From positions 1 to 50,416 of the forward strand of contig JAJPJT010000046.1 in the NCBI GenBank assembly GCA_021324095.1: a stretch of 50,416 nt of DNA, in the 5' to 3' direction. The notes below the pieces were generated by a model. It had not been told where the DNA came from. It did no database searches and was given only the letters and a program-made list of their open reading frames with translations. The DNA is from Gammaproteobacteria bacterium. GTDB lineage: Bacteria; Pseudomonadota; Gammaproteobacteria; Xanthomonadales; Rhodanobacteraceae. Below are positions 19,739 to 27,985 of the stretch, piece after piece (within the stretch, counting starts at the first letter, position 1; the number at the start of each line of letters is the position of its first letter). The translations under genes were made by a program, and so were the position numbers.

Positions 19739-20563
19739 ATGAGCCGCCCACGATCTGCTGCTCCACGCAAGCAATCCGGCTACGCGCCCGTCAGCGGCCT
19801 GGACATGTACTACGAGATCACCGGCGAAGGGGAACCGCTGGTTTATATCCCGGCCGCTTTCGCCTTCTCCGGAATCACTGAGTTTCCCGAACTCTCCAGG
19901 CGCTGGCGCGTCGTGCAGGTGGACCTGCAAGGCCACGGCCGCACCGCCGACATCGATCGTCCGCTGAGTTTCGAGCAACATGCCAGCGACATCGTCGCAC
20001 TGATGCGGCATCTCGGAATAGGGCGCGCGCATTTTTTCGGCTGGAGCTATGGCGGTCTCATCGCGATGCTGGTCGCGATGCGCCATCCCGAGAGGGTGGA
20101 TCGTATTGCCACGTATGGCTCGCTTTTCGGCGCGGCGGGGGACGCGATCAGGCCCGACAAGTTCGGCCCGCCCATGGAACCCATGCCCGATGGGATCGCC
20201 CATCGATTCGCCCGTGAGCATTACGAACGCGTGGCTCCCGATCCCGATCATTGGCCCGTCATCTGGAAGAAGGTGATGGACATCGCCCCGTATGAATTCA
20301 CCGGCGAGCAGCTCGCGTCGGTGAAGAACCGGGTGCTCGTCGCACTGGGCGACAACGACTTCATCCGGCTGGAACACGCGCTTCATGCCTACGCGGCAAT
20401 CCCGAACGCCGAGTTGGCGGTCATTCCGGACGCCACGCACTTCCTGCCTTATGACCGCCCGTGGAAGCTGGAGCCGATCCTCGCGGAATTTTTTGCTGCG
20501 CCGGAAGAACGGCTGCCCTTCGGCACCATTGCGACCGGCTATCAACCAGGCTGCACGCGATAA
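19739..20563 (+). CDS. Alpha/beta-hydrolase fold protein
   Basis: A 274-residue cytosolic hydrolase of unknown substrate. The nucleophile elbow is GWSYGG with S103, the acid is likely the Asp in LGDNDF, and the catalytic His is in PDATHFLPYDRP. The oxyanion-hole region reads YIPAAFAFSG rather than the common HGxP, so the substrate may be unusual. The family includes haloperoxidase- and lactone-hydrolase-like enzymes. It is alone on its strand and convergent with the beta-propeller gene; no operon partner suggests a pathway. Confidence 0.85.
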   Translation: MSRPRSAAPRKQSGYAPVSGLDMYYEITGEGEPLVYIPAAFAFSGITEFPELSRRWRVVQVDLQGHGRTADIDRPLSFEQHASDIVALMRHLGIGRAHFFGWSYGGLIAMLVAMRHPERVDRIATYGSLFGAAGDAIRPDKFGPPMEPMPDGIAHRFAREHYERVAPDPDHWPVIWKKVMDIAPYEFTGEQLASVKNRVLVALGDNDFIRLEHALHAYAAIPNAELAVIPDATHFLPYDRPWKLEPILAEFFAAPEERLPFGTIATGYQPGCTR

Positions 20564-20572
20564 ACGAGAAGC

Positions 20573-21214
20573 CTACGCGGCGCGCCGCGGCCGCCGCACG
20601 ACCCTGATCTTGCCGCTGCCGGAGCCGCCGCAGAAGAATTGGTCGCCGCCATCGGAATCGATTCCCGAGACTGCAACGCCGGCCGGCATGGCGAGTTCCT
20701 CCAGGACCTTGCCGGATTCCGGATCGATGCGCCTCAGGTCGCTCTGCTCGTTCTCCCAGGTGCCGTGCCACAGCTCGCCGTCGACCCAGCTCACGCCGGT
20801 GACGAAGCGATTGGATTCGATAGTGCGGAGCACCGCGCCGGTATCGGGATCGATCTGGTGGATCTTCCGGCCGCGATACTCGCCGACCCAGAGTGTGCCC
20901 TCCGCCCAGGCCAGCCCTGAATTGCCCTCCTTGCCGGGCGCGGGAATCGTGCCCAACACGCGACCGCTTTCGGGATCGATCTTCTGGATGCGGTCCTCGG
21001 CGATCTGGAACAGGTGCTTCCCGTCGAATGCGGTTCCCGCGTGCGCGGCGACGTCGATCGAACGCAGGGCTTTGCCGCTGTCCGGCTCGATCGTGTTCAA
21101 CTTGTCCCCGGAGGCGAACCAGACGCGCTCGCCGTCCCAGGTCAAGCCATGCACACGCGCGGCATCGGGGAAGGGGCCCAGTTCGCGAACGACTTCGGCG
21201 GGTGAACGTTTCAT
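20573..21214 (-). CDS. Vgb/glutamine-cyclotransferase-like beta-propeller protein
   Basis: A 213-residue protein made of repeated blades with the unit IDPxSGxVLxTI (for example KIDPESGRVLGTIPAPG, QIDPDTGAVLRTIES, RIDPESGKVLEELAMP), the pattern of YncE/Vgb-like propellers. No signal peptide is seen from ATG 21214, which has a GAGG ribosome site; longer in-frame starts would overlap the SRPBCC gene. Substrate unknown. It is last in a three-gene set with the SRPBCC protein and the TPR/winged-helix regulator. A remote relation to glutaminyl-peptide cyclotransferase is possible, but catalytic residues could not be assigned. Confidence 0.75.
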   Translation of the reverse strand: MKRSPAEVVRELGPFPDAARVHGLTWDGERVWFASGDKLNTIEPDSGKALRSIDVAAHAGTAFDGKHLFQIAEDRIQKIDPESGRVLGTIPAPGKEGNSGLAWAEGTLWVGEYRGRKIHQIDPDTGAVLRTIESNRFVTGVSWVDGELWHGTWENEQSDLRRIDPESGKVLEELAMPAGVAVSGIDSDGGDQFFCGGSGSGKIRVVRRPRRAA

Positions 21215-21269
21215 GTCGTGATCCTCGGGTGATGGGCACCTTTGCATGTCCGCGATAGCGAGCGGCGCT

Positions 21270-21725
21270 TCATTTCCGGCCAGCTTGCCGCGAAAGCGGA
21301 TCATCCGGGTGCGGCGTGCCATGGCCGGTTTCCAGGTACTGTTTCAGGCTGATGAGGAAGGACGCCCAGATGGTGGCTGACATCGCAAAGAGATCGTCGG
21401 CCTGCTGGAATCCCTGATGCTTGAAATGCAGCATCGTGTCGCCCCCGTCCGCGTCCATCTCGAACTCGACTGTGGTGCCCGCCCAGTTCGGCATAGCCGC
21501 CGAAAGCACGTTCCAGGCGACGCGCGTGGTTGGCTTCAGCTCCTCCAATAGTATTTTCAGGATGCGCGTGCCACCGGCGAAACGGATTTCTCCGCTGTTG
21601 CCCATCATGGAATCAAAATCGGCATCGCGTGAGAGCCAGTTGCGGACGCCTTCGACGCTTGCGATCGCCCGATAAACGCTTTCGCGTGGTGCATCGATCT
21701 TGAGCAGATGCATGATTTCGGCCAT
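21270..21725 (-). CDS. SRPBCC (AHSA1/START-like) domain protein
   Basis: A 151-residue protein with the SRPBCC fold, which forms a deep hydrophobic ligand cavity. Typical features are the start IMHLLKIDAPRESVYRAIAS, a GVRNWLSRDA loop, the TTVEFEMDADGGDTMLHFKHQGF strands and a long C-terminal helix (MSATIWASFLISLKQYLETG). Homologues next to DUF899 and ArsR-type regulators are common, but ligands are generally unknown. It is followed by the propeller gene after 55 bp and preceded by the regulator after 45 bp. Confidence 0.85.
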   Translation of the reverse strand: MAEIMHLLKIDAPRESVYRAIASVEGVRNWLSRDADFDSMMGNSGEIRFAGGTRILKILLEELKPTTRVAWNVLSAAMPNWAGTTVEFEMDADGGDTMLHFKHQGFQQADDLFAMSATIWASFLISLKQYLETGHGTPHPDDPLSRQAGRK

Positions 21726-21770
21726 GGAATCTCTCGGGTGGAGGAACCGGGGTGATTCGACGGCGCCACT

Positions 21771-22991
21771 CTAGTCGCCCGGCAGCGGAGCAGGGAGCAA
21801 CAATGTTGTCGTGAATCCCGGCACGGGTGAAGCCAGCCAGCGGCGTGCGCGACCATGGCCCAGCGGTTGCACCTTGCCTGCGGCGGCGAGAGTTTCGAGC
21901 GCGCGCTGGGCCATGCGCTGGCTCGACCCAAGCGCAAGCGCAAGTGCCGAGCTGGACCAGGCCTCCCCGTCTGAAAGGACCGCGAGCACCACTGCGTGCT
22001 CATCCTCGACGGGAAGCGCCAACACGGAGACGCCATGTGGGGAGCGCGGCTGCAGCTCGAAGCCGCGTGCCGTCGCGCGGACTTCGGCCAGCCCCCGCAG
22101 CGCGGTTCGCAACCGTCCAATCTCCACCCGCAAACGCGCACGATGCGTCTCGTCCGCATAACGGGTCTTGAAAGCCGCCGTGATCAGGTCGTTGCGCGGC
22201 GCATCGGCGGGCCACGCTTCGGCGAGAGCACGCGCCAGCGCAAACAGCACCGGGCGCGACGCCAGTGCAATGCTCCGACCGGCGTCGCGAACGGCGAATC
22301 GGCATGCATCCACGAGCAGGCATTCCGAAGCAAGCAACGCTTCGACCTGCGCCAGCGTAAGGAACCGTTCATCGCCGCGCGAGAGCAGGCGGGCTGCGGG
22401 TGCATCCAGCGCGTCCGCGAGGATGGCGACTTCTGCCTGGAGTGCCGGCACGCGAGCCTCTCGTGCTGCAACGGCGGCGCGCTCGATCGCCGCGCGCGCC
22501 ACGCCCGCGCGCGTGCGCCGCATGGCGATGCCGGCCGCACCGAGATAGTGCATGGCGCGCAGCGCGGGCGGCAGCGATGACGGTTGCATGCCGGCCAGCG
22601 CACGTTCGGCTTCGTCGAGATGGCCGATCAACAGCCATCGGCGGATTTCCAGATAGCGCGCATGCGCGGCGTTGATCCGATCGCCGTGCGCTTCCAGCAC
22701 CGCGCGCGCTGCATCGAGGGCCTGTGCAGGCCAGGCAAGTTCGCGCGAAGCCAGTGCGATTTCGGCTTCGGCGATCACGCAGCGCGCGCGGGCAACGGGT
22801 TCCCGGTGGCCGAACGCTTGCCCCGCGCGACGGACGAGGCCTTTCGCATGCGCGAAGTCTCCGAGCTGCGCCATCGCGATGCCGCGCAGCGCCAGTGCGG
22901 GCGCGTCCTCGCGCAGCGCGACACGCTTCAGCGCGCCCAGCGGATCACCGAGCGCCAGCGCACGCGCCGCAGCCGTGATCAGCGAATCCAT
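21771..22991 (-). CDS. TPR-like regulator with two winged-helix domains
   Basis: A 406-residue protein not recognised as a named family. The N-terminal ~230 residues are Ala-rich paired helices resembling TPRs. About residues 235-315 look like an OmpR/PhoB-type winged helix (RPVLFALARAL, NDLITAAFKTRYADETHRARLRVEIGRLR, TARGFELQP). A second winged-helix follows near 340-395 (WSSSALALALGSSQRMAQRALETLAAAGKVQPLG). It is divergent from DUF899 with 121 bp between them and leads the minus-strand SRPBCC and propeller genes, so it may control both sides. Function is inferred from architecture only. Confidence 0.65.
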   Translation of the reverse strand: MDSLITAAARALALGDPLGALKRVALREDAPALALRGIAMAQLGDFAHAKGLVRRAGQAFGHREPVARARCVIAEAEIALASRELAWPAQALDAARAVLEAHGDRINAAHARYLEIRRWLLIGHLDEAERALAGMQPSSLPPALRAMHYLGAAGIAMRRTRAGVARAAIERAAVAAREARVPALQAEVAILADALDAPAARLLSRGDERFLTLAQVEALLASECLLVDACRFAVRDAGRSIALASRPVLFALARALAEAWPADAPRNDLITAAFKTRYADETHRARLRVEIGRLRTALRGLAEVRATARGFELQPRSPHGVSVLALPVEDEHAVVLAVLSDGEAWSSSALALALGSSQRMAQRALETLAAAGKVQPLGHGRARRWLASPVPGFTTTLLLPAPLPGD

Positions 22992-23112
22992 CAGGTCTTC
23001 TCGAATCGCGCCACGATTGTCACTCCCACCGGCAGAGCATTGCGGCCTAGTCTGGCTTCCGTCGATTCACCCGCTGCCGCATCGTAGCGGCGCAACCTCA
23101 AAGGAGATGACC

Positions 23113-23955
23113 ATGGCAACGCATCCGACCGCAACACGTGACGAATGGCTGAAGGCGCGGCTCGATCTGCTCCATGCAGAAAAGGATTTGACGCACAAGA
23201 GCGACGCACTGGCGCAACGGCGGCAGGCGCTGCCGTGGGTGCGGGTGGAAAAGGATTACGGATTCGAAACGGACGATGGCAAAGCCTCACTGGCGGATCT
23301 GTTCCGCGGACGCTCGCAATTGCTGGTCTATCACTTCATGTTCGGACCGGACTACACGGCGGGCTGCCCTTCCTGCTCGATGATCGCCGACGGCTTCAAC
23401 GGATTCGTCGAGCACCTCGCGAACCACGACGTGATGCTGTGGGCTGTGTCGCGGGCGCCACTCGCAAAGCTGCTGGCATACAGGAAGCGCATGGATTGGA
23501 GATTCCCGTGGGCATCATCGTTCGGCAGCGATTTCAATTTCGACTACGCGGTCGGCATCACGGAAGCGCAGCAACGCGATGGCGGTGCCGAGTACAACTA
23601 CCGCCGCGAGTCCGCGGCAAAGACCGCACGGGCGCAGGTCGAGGGCCGGCAGGTCGCGGAGTGGAGCTCCGGCTTCGGCAGCGAGAGCCCGGTGGCCCAA
23701 TTCGCGCGGGCGTGCGGTACCGATCCGTTCACCTACATCCGCGAAAGGCCAGGCATGAGCGCGTTCGTGCTCGAAGATGGCACTGTCTATCACACCTATT
23801 CGACCTACGCGCGCGGGCTGGACGGCTTATGGGGCGCGTACCAATGGCTGGACCGTGCGCCGCGCGGCCGCAACGAAGCGGGCGGCATCTGGTGGCGGCG
23901 GCACTATGAGTACGACGGCGTTGAAGCGGAGCCGGCCGTCACGGCAGACGCATGA
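23113..23955 (+). CDS. DUF899 thioredoxin-like protein
   Basis: A 280-residue protein of the DUF899 family (thioredoxin-like fold). Family features are the N-terminal RDEWLKARLDLLHAEKDLTH, the ALPWVRVEKDY segment, a GCPSCSM motif in the thioredoxin active-site position, and the C-terminal LWGAYQWLDRAPRGRNE stretch with paired tryptophans before it. Its biochemical role is not established. The ATG at 23113 is six bases from AAGGAG; an ATG at 23107 touches the ribosome site and is less likely. It is followed 15 bp later by a small membrane protein and divergent from the TPR regulator. Confidence 0.88.
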   Translation: MATHPTATRDEWLKARLDLLHAEKDLTHKSDALAQRRQALPWVRVEKDYGFETDDGKASLADLFRGRSQLLVYHFMFGPDYTAGCPSCSMIADGFNGFVEHLANHDVMLWAVSRAPLAKLLAYRKRMDWRFPWASSFGSDFNFDYAVGITEAQQRDGGAEYNYRRESAAKTARAQVEGRQVAEWSSGFGSESPVAQFARACGTDPFTYIRERPGMSAFVLEDGTVYHTYSTYARGLDGLWGAYQWLDRAPRGRNEAGGIWWRRHYEYDGVEAEPAVTADA

Positions 23956-23970
23956 TCGAAGGGACGGACC

Positions 23971-24261
23971 ATGACTGAACGCTGCACAACCGTAGCTGTC
24001 GATCGGGCCGACACAGGCGCAGGCAGTGCTTGGCGCAAGCTGGGTGCGGCCGACTGGCTGCACCTTGCGGCCACGCCAGTTTTCGGGGCACTTGCGCTGT
24101 TGACCGGCACGACAAGTGGCGCGACTGCGGACATGCTGTGCCCGGCGACCGGTGGAATGTCGCTGCTCGGCGGGATGGCCGCGATGTACCTGCTGATGGG
24201 CGTCTTCCACGCAGGGCCGTGGTTGAAGCTGCTTGCGACCGCGCGACGCAATCACGAATAG
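23971..24261 (+). CDS. Small two-helix membrane protein, unknown function
   Basis: A 96-residue protein with two predicted membrane segments (about residues 30-48, LHLAATPVFGALALLTG, and 61-80, GMSLLGGMAAMYLLMGVFHA). A Cys-Pro (MLCPATGG) lies between them. A motif linking it to a named family was not recognised. It lies 15 bp after DUF899 and is probably co-transcribed with it. Confidence 0.65.
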   Translation: MTERCTTVAVDRADTGAGSAWRKLGAADWLHLAATPVFGALALLTGTTSGATADMLCPATGGMSLLGGMAAMYLLMGVFHAGPWLKLLATARRNHE

Positions 24262-24284
24262 GTTAGGGAAGGTCTGATCAACAT

Positions 24285-24360
24285 GGCCGTTCACCCTTCG
24301 ATACCTCAGGGCGAACGGCCAAATGATTGATCCCGTTCGTGGTGAGGTATCGAACCACTA
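24285..24360. repeat. REP-like palindromes next to the insertion sequence
   Basis: GGCCGTTCACCCT (24285-24297) pairs with AGGGCGAACGGCC (24308-24320) with one mismatch. A second hairpin with stem GTGGT/ACCAC follows around 24340-24358; both share the TCGATACCTCA or TGAGGTATCGA core in opposite orientation. This is the form of REP/REPIN elements. It ends about 30 bp before the IS inverted repeat. Confidence 0.75.
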
Positions 24361-24401
24361 ACGAAACGAAGCAAAATCAGAGCATTGTATGGACGCCTCC
24401 C

Positions 24402-24662
24402 GTTTGGCAAGGACGTTGGCTTCGACGGCAAACAACGTTCGGTCGCAGTTTTGTATCCGGCCTTTGGTGCAGACTGGAGTGCCTGCTGGCCCTGATGGAA
24501 TCCGCTGATCCACACCTCATTTCCTTACCGGGCTTGCCGCCCCGGACTCTGATCAGGCTTGGTGGATCCCGGTCCGACCTGTTTGCCATCATCACCTACG
24601 TTGCCCTGCGCAACCGCGTTGTCACCTCCAAGGGTGCAGCCAGCTTTCGTCCAACGGCTCCG
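24402..24662 (-). ncRNA. Candidate bridge (seek) RNA region of the IS110-type element
   Basis: This 261-bp non-coding stretch lies between the transposase stop and the IS end. IS110-family recombinases use an RNA from a non-coding end to pair with donor and target DNA; in IS1111 members it lies downstream of the transposase, as here. At least one GC-rich hairpin is visible (CCGGG 24528-24532 with CCCGG 24541-24545). Limits and strand of the RNA are inferred. Confidence 0.5.
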
Positions 24663-25688
24663 TCAGGCCGGTTGGCTTCCGTAGTTGGCATCCCACACGC
24701 GCTGATGGGCCAGCAACGCCCATAGTGCGCGCGCGGTCTTGTTGGCCTGCGCCACCACAGCGACGTTTGTCGGCCGCCGCCGCGCGAGATCAACCAGCCA
24801 CGCCGACGGCGCCTTGCTGCGCAGCAGGACCGCACGGGCACCTTGTACCAGCAACGTGCGCACGTAGGTATCGCCCCGCTTGCTGATGCCAAGCAGTTGA
24901 AGGCGGCCGCCCGTGCCGCGCTGGCGGGGTACCAGCCCCAGCCACGCCGCGAACTCGCGTCCGGAACGGAACGCACGCGGGTCGCCCATGGTGGCCACCA
25001 CGGCCGTCGCGGTGAGCATGCCCACACCCGGTACCGCCGCGATGCGACGGCATGCCGCATCTTCCTTGAACCAGTCCGTCAGCCGCCGTTCGATCTCGGC
25101 GATCTCGTCATCCAGATGTCCGATCCGTGCGAACTGCTCGCGCAGGGTATCCACGAGCACCTGCGGCAGGCGTTCCGCGATGCGTGTGAACGCGTCGACG
25201 ACACCTTTGCGCAAAGCTGCGCGGCCACGCGGCATCACCTCCCCGTACTCGGTCAGTAGTCCGCGCAGCGCGTTGATCTGGGCGGTACGGAACTTCACCA
25301 GTTGCTGACGCATGCGGTGCAGCGCCAGCACGGCCTGCTGCGCCTCCGTCTTGATCGCAACCGCCTTGATTCCCGGCTGTTGCACGGCCGTCCAGATTGC
25401 CTGCGCATCCGCCTGGTCACTCTTGTTGCTGCCCGCGAACGGCCGCACCTGCCGCGCCGGCAACAGCTTCACCGTGTGGCCCATCGCCGTCAGCCGTCGC
25501 GCCCAGTGCTGCGCACCGCCACACGCTTCCATCCCGATCAGGCACGGCGCGCGGTTCGCAAAGTACTCGAGGAACTTCGCGCGCTTCAGCTGTACGCGCC
25601 GCAGCTCGCCGGTCCGCGCATCGACCTCGTGAACCTGAAACACGCGCTTGGCGATATCCACACCGCTGATTGTCTTGGTATCGTTCAT
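24663..25688 (-). CDS. IS110-family DEDD transposase
   Basis: A 341-residue recombinase. The N-terminal RuvC-like DEDD domain shows D11 (GVDIAK), E54 (GMEACGG), and D91/D94 (KSDQADAQAIW). The C-terminal Transposase_20 domain has AAVPGVGMLTATAVVATMGD and SGREFAAWLGLVPRQ, the segment that carries the catalytic serine. Length is normal and no frameshift is seen, so it may be active. It moves the flanking element by RNA-guided strand exchange in related systems. Confidence 0.95.
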   Translation of the reverse strand: MNDTKTISGVDIAKRVFQVHEVDARTGELRRVQLKRAKFLEYFANRAPCLIGMEACGGAQHWARRLTAMGHTVKLLPARQVRPFAGSNKSDQADAQAIWTAVQQPGIKAVAIKTEAQQAVLALHRMRQQLVKFRTAQINALRGLLTEYGEVMPRGRAALRKGVVDAFTRIAERLPQVLVDTLREQFARIGHLDDEIAEIERRLTDWFKEDAACRRIAAVPGVGMLTATAVVATMGDPRAFRSGREFAAWLGLVPRQRGTGGRLQLLGISKRGDTYVRTLLVQGARAVLLRSKAPSAWLVDLARRRPTNVAVVAQANKTARALWALLAHQRVWDANYGSQPA

Positions 25689-25691
25689 GTC

Positions 25692-25768
25692 GGACCCTCC
25701 GGATTGCCTTGTGGAGACCTCGGTCTACCACGCCTTGGGCACTTCGATGCCGTCGGCCCGGAGGGTCC
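25692..25768. repeat. Inverted repeat in the 5' non-coding part of the IS
   Basis: GGACCCTCCGG (25692-25702) and CCGGAGGGTCC (25758-25768) form a perfect 11-bp inverted repeat between the transposase start and the right IS end. It could be a transposase operator or a leader hairpin. Confidence 0.7.
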
Positions 25769-25859
25769 ACTTGGCTACTTCCTATCTGCTAAAGGTGGGA
25801 GGCGTCCATCCCATTTCCTTAGGGTGAGCCGGGCTTCGCCCCGCGAATCCCGAGAATGC

Positions 25860-27062
25860 TTACGCCGCCAGCAGCAGCTCCACCTTCACCCAGCCCGGCT
25901 CGCGTCGGTCGAAATGCTTGTAAGCATCGATAACCGAGGTGAAAGGTTCCCTTTGCGTGAGCACGTCACGCGGATCTATCACGTTCGATTTGACCTTGTT
26001 GACGAGGTCAGGCACGTAACGCCGGTGATTGCAGTTGCCGACCCGCAGGGTGAGGTTCTTCATGAAGGCTTTGCCGATCGGAAAGCTTTCAACCTGCTCG
26101 GGATAGACGCCGATGACCGCGAGCGTGCCGGCCTTCGCCGCCGCTTCGATACCCCAGCGCAAGGCTTGTGACGGCGCATCGCCTGGAACCCAGTTGCCGT
26201 CGTGCGGATGCGCATCCGGCGCGGCTTGTTTCGCTTCGTTGTCGAACTTCTCGTCTTCGCGATCATCGGAAGGTTTGTGCGAGCGTACAGCGTCCACGCC
26301 GACCGCATCGATGACGCGATCCGCACCGATTCCGCCGGTGAGTTCGCGGATGACTTCGACCGGTGAATCTTCGTCGAAGTTGATGACCTCTGCGCCTTGG
26401 GCCTTCGCCGCATCGAGGCGACTTTCGACCCGATCCACCGCGAAAATCCTGCCGGCGCCCATGAGGCCGGCGCTCGCGATGGTGAACAGGCCCACGGGGC
26501 CGCAGCCGAACACGGCGACGGTATCGCCGTGCTTGATCCTGGCCAGGTCGGCGCCGAAGTAGCCGGTCGGGAAAATGTCGGAGAGCAGGATCGCCGCATC
26601 GTCCGCGACTTCCTCCGGCAGACGCACGAGGTTGACACTGGCGAACGGCACGCGCACGTACTCGGCCTGCATGCCGTTGAAGGGCCCGGTCGCTTTCGGG
26701 CCGCCGTAAAATGCGGAACCCGCCAGCCGCCCGTTGGGATTGGCGTTGTCGCACTGGGAGTAATAGCCCGCGCGGCAATACGAGCAATAGCCGCAAGCGA
26801 TGGTCGAGGGCACGACCACCCGGTCGCCGCGGGCGAGATTGCGCACCTGATCGCCAACCTCTTCGACGACGCCGACGCCTTCATGACCCATCACCGTGCC
26901 TTCCTTCATGCCGGGCATGGTGCCGCGGATCATGTGCAGATCCGTGCCGCAGATTGCGCTCGCGGTAATGCGGACGATGGCGTCGCCAGGTTGCTCGATG
27001 CGGGGATCGGGAACATCGTCGAGGCGAATGTCGCCGATGCCATGGAATACGACGGCTTTCAT
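25860..27062 (-). CDS. Zinc-dependent alcohol dehydrogenase, formaldehyde-dehydrogenase-like
   Basis: A 400-residue medium-chain dehydrogenase. The catalytic zinc ligands are in ICGTDLH and GHEGVG, the structural zinc cysteines in CGYCSYCRAGYYSQC, and the NAD(P) motif is FGCGPVGLF. A charged insertion near residues 258-300 (KPSDDREDEKFDNEAK) is typical of the long FDH-like subgroup rather than classical ADH. Substrate unknown. It is translationally coupled (ATGA) to a 54-residue ORF upstream. It lies between the IS element and the divergent tadA. Confidence 0.9.
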   Translation of the reverse strand: MKAVVFHGIGDIRLDDVPDPRIEQPGDAIVRITASAICGTDLHMIRGTMPGMKEGTVMGHEGVGVVEEVGDQVRNLARGDRVVVPSTIACGYCSYCRAGYYSQCDNANPNGRLAGSAFYGGPKATGPFNGMQAEYVRVPFASVNLVRLPEEVADDAAILLSDIFPTGYFGADLARIKHGDTVAVFGCGPVGLFTIASAGLMGAGRIFAVDRVESRLDAAKAQGAEVINFDEDSPVEVIRELTGGIGADRVIDAVGVDAVRSHKPSDDREDEKFDNEAKQAAPDAHPHDGNWVPGDAPSQALRWGIEAAAKAGTLAVIGVYPEQVESFPIGKAFMKNLTLRVGNCNHRRYVPDLVNKVKSNVIDPRDVLTQREPFTSVIDAYKHFDRREPGWVKVELLLAA

Positions 27063-27223
27063 GGCGTGCTCCCGATGACGCTGGCGGAAAAGAAGCCGCC
27101 GATCTGCTCCAGCAGCATGGGGCGCAGCTTGAAATCCACTCCGAAAAGCCGGGGCCTGGCTTCGGCGCGGTCCGGAATTTCGTAATCCCGGGATGTTTGA
27201 CCGACGGCGATCGTGCTGTTCAT
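27059..27223 (-). CDS. Small ORF coupled to the alcohol dehydrogenase, unknown
   Basis: A possible 54-residue protein with a strong GGAGGTG ribosome site just upstream of its ATG and a stop that overlaps the dehydrogenase start as ATGA. It has a basic/acidic middle (RDYEIPDRAEARPRLFG) and a hydrophobic C-terminal end (LLEQIGGFFSASVIGSTP). No family was recognised. It may be a real small protein or a leader that couples translation. Confidence 0.5.
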   Translation of the reverse strand: MNSTIAVGQTSRDYEIPDRAEARPRLFGVDFKLRPMLLEQIGGFFSASVIGSTP

Positions 27224-27315
27224 ATGCACCTCCGATGTGCATGCGATGGCTGCGACGCCGGAGCCGAACACGGCAAGATCGCAGCAACAAGCTCCTTTCG
27301 AATTTTCAGAATACG

Positions 27316-27798
27316 ATGCAGCACGACACGCCGCAACCGGATTTTTCCGAACGCGACTTCGCGTTCATGCAACGCGCGCTGGCACTGGCGATGCACGCAC
27401 GTGACGTCGAAGGCGAGGTGCCGGTCGGCGCGGTGCTGGTGCTGAACGACAACGTCGTCGGCGAAGGCTGGAACCGTAACATCACCCTCAACGATCCGAG
27501 CGCCCACGCCGAGATCGGCGCGCTGCGCGATGGCGGCCAAAAGCTGGGCAATCACCGGTTTCCGGGCTCGATTCTCTACGTGACGCTCGAACCTTGCGCG
27601 ATGTGCGCGATGGCGCTGGTGCACGCACGCGTCGCACGGGTCGTGTACGGCGCCACCGATCCCAAGACGGGCGCTGCAGGCAGCGTATTCGACACGTTGA
27701 CGTCCGAGCTGCACAACCACCGCGTCGAAGTGCAGGGCGGCTTGCTGGCGGAAGCTTCGGCAAGATTGCTGCGGGATTTCTTCCGGGCCAGGCGCTGA
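27316..27798 (+). CDS. tadA: tRNA adenosine(34) deaminase
   Basis: A 160-residue zinc deaminase that converts A34 of tRNA-Arg(ACG) to inosine, allowing CGA/CGC decoding. The zinc and catalytic motif is H64-A-E66 (PSAHAEIGAL) with C94 and C97 (EPCAMCAMAL). The GATDPKTGAAGSVFD loop and the C-terminal LLRDFFRARR are typical. It is divergent from the dehydrogenase pair. Confidence 0.96.
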   Translation: MQHDTPQPDFSERDFAFMQRALALAMHARDVEGEVPVGAVLVLNDNVVGEGWNRNITLNDPSAHAEIGALRDGGQKLGNHRFPGSILYVTLEPCAMCAMALVHARVARVVYGATDPKTGAAGSVFDTLTSELHNHRVEVQGGLLAEASARLLRDFFRARR

Positions 27799-27985
27799 AG
27801 CGCGCACGCTGAACAGACGCGCAACGAGTATTCACGCCAGCGCGCTCAGAAAAAGTTTCGCGCTCCGGAATATTTTCGCAAACCCGTACGGCTCCCGCGC
27901 GCGCAATCGCGCGCATTTGGCCGCAGCGCGTCGGTGGCATATCGGATGCATGCAACTTGGCTTTCAGCACACGGAGGCTACGGCC

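Larger units (their letters stand above)
24389..25809. mobile_element. IS110-family insertion sequence, IS1111-like organisation
   Basis: A 13-bp inverted repeat ATGGACGCCTCCC (24389-24401) and its exact complement (25797-25809) bracket one DEDD transposase on the minus strand. The true ends probably lie a few bases outside, as in IS1111 elements, whose inverted repeats are subterminal. About 260 bp of non-coding DNA follow the transposase and about 108 bp precede it; a long 3' non-coding region is the IS1111 arrangement. The element looks intact. Confidence 0.88.
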
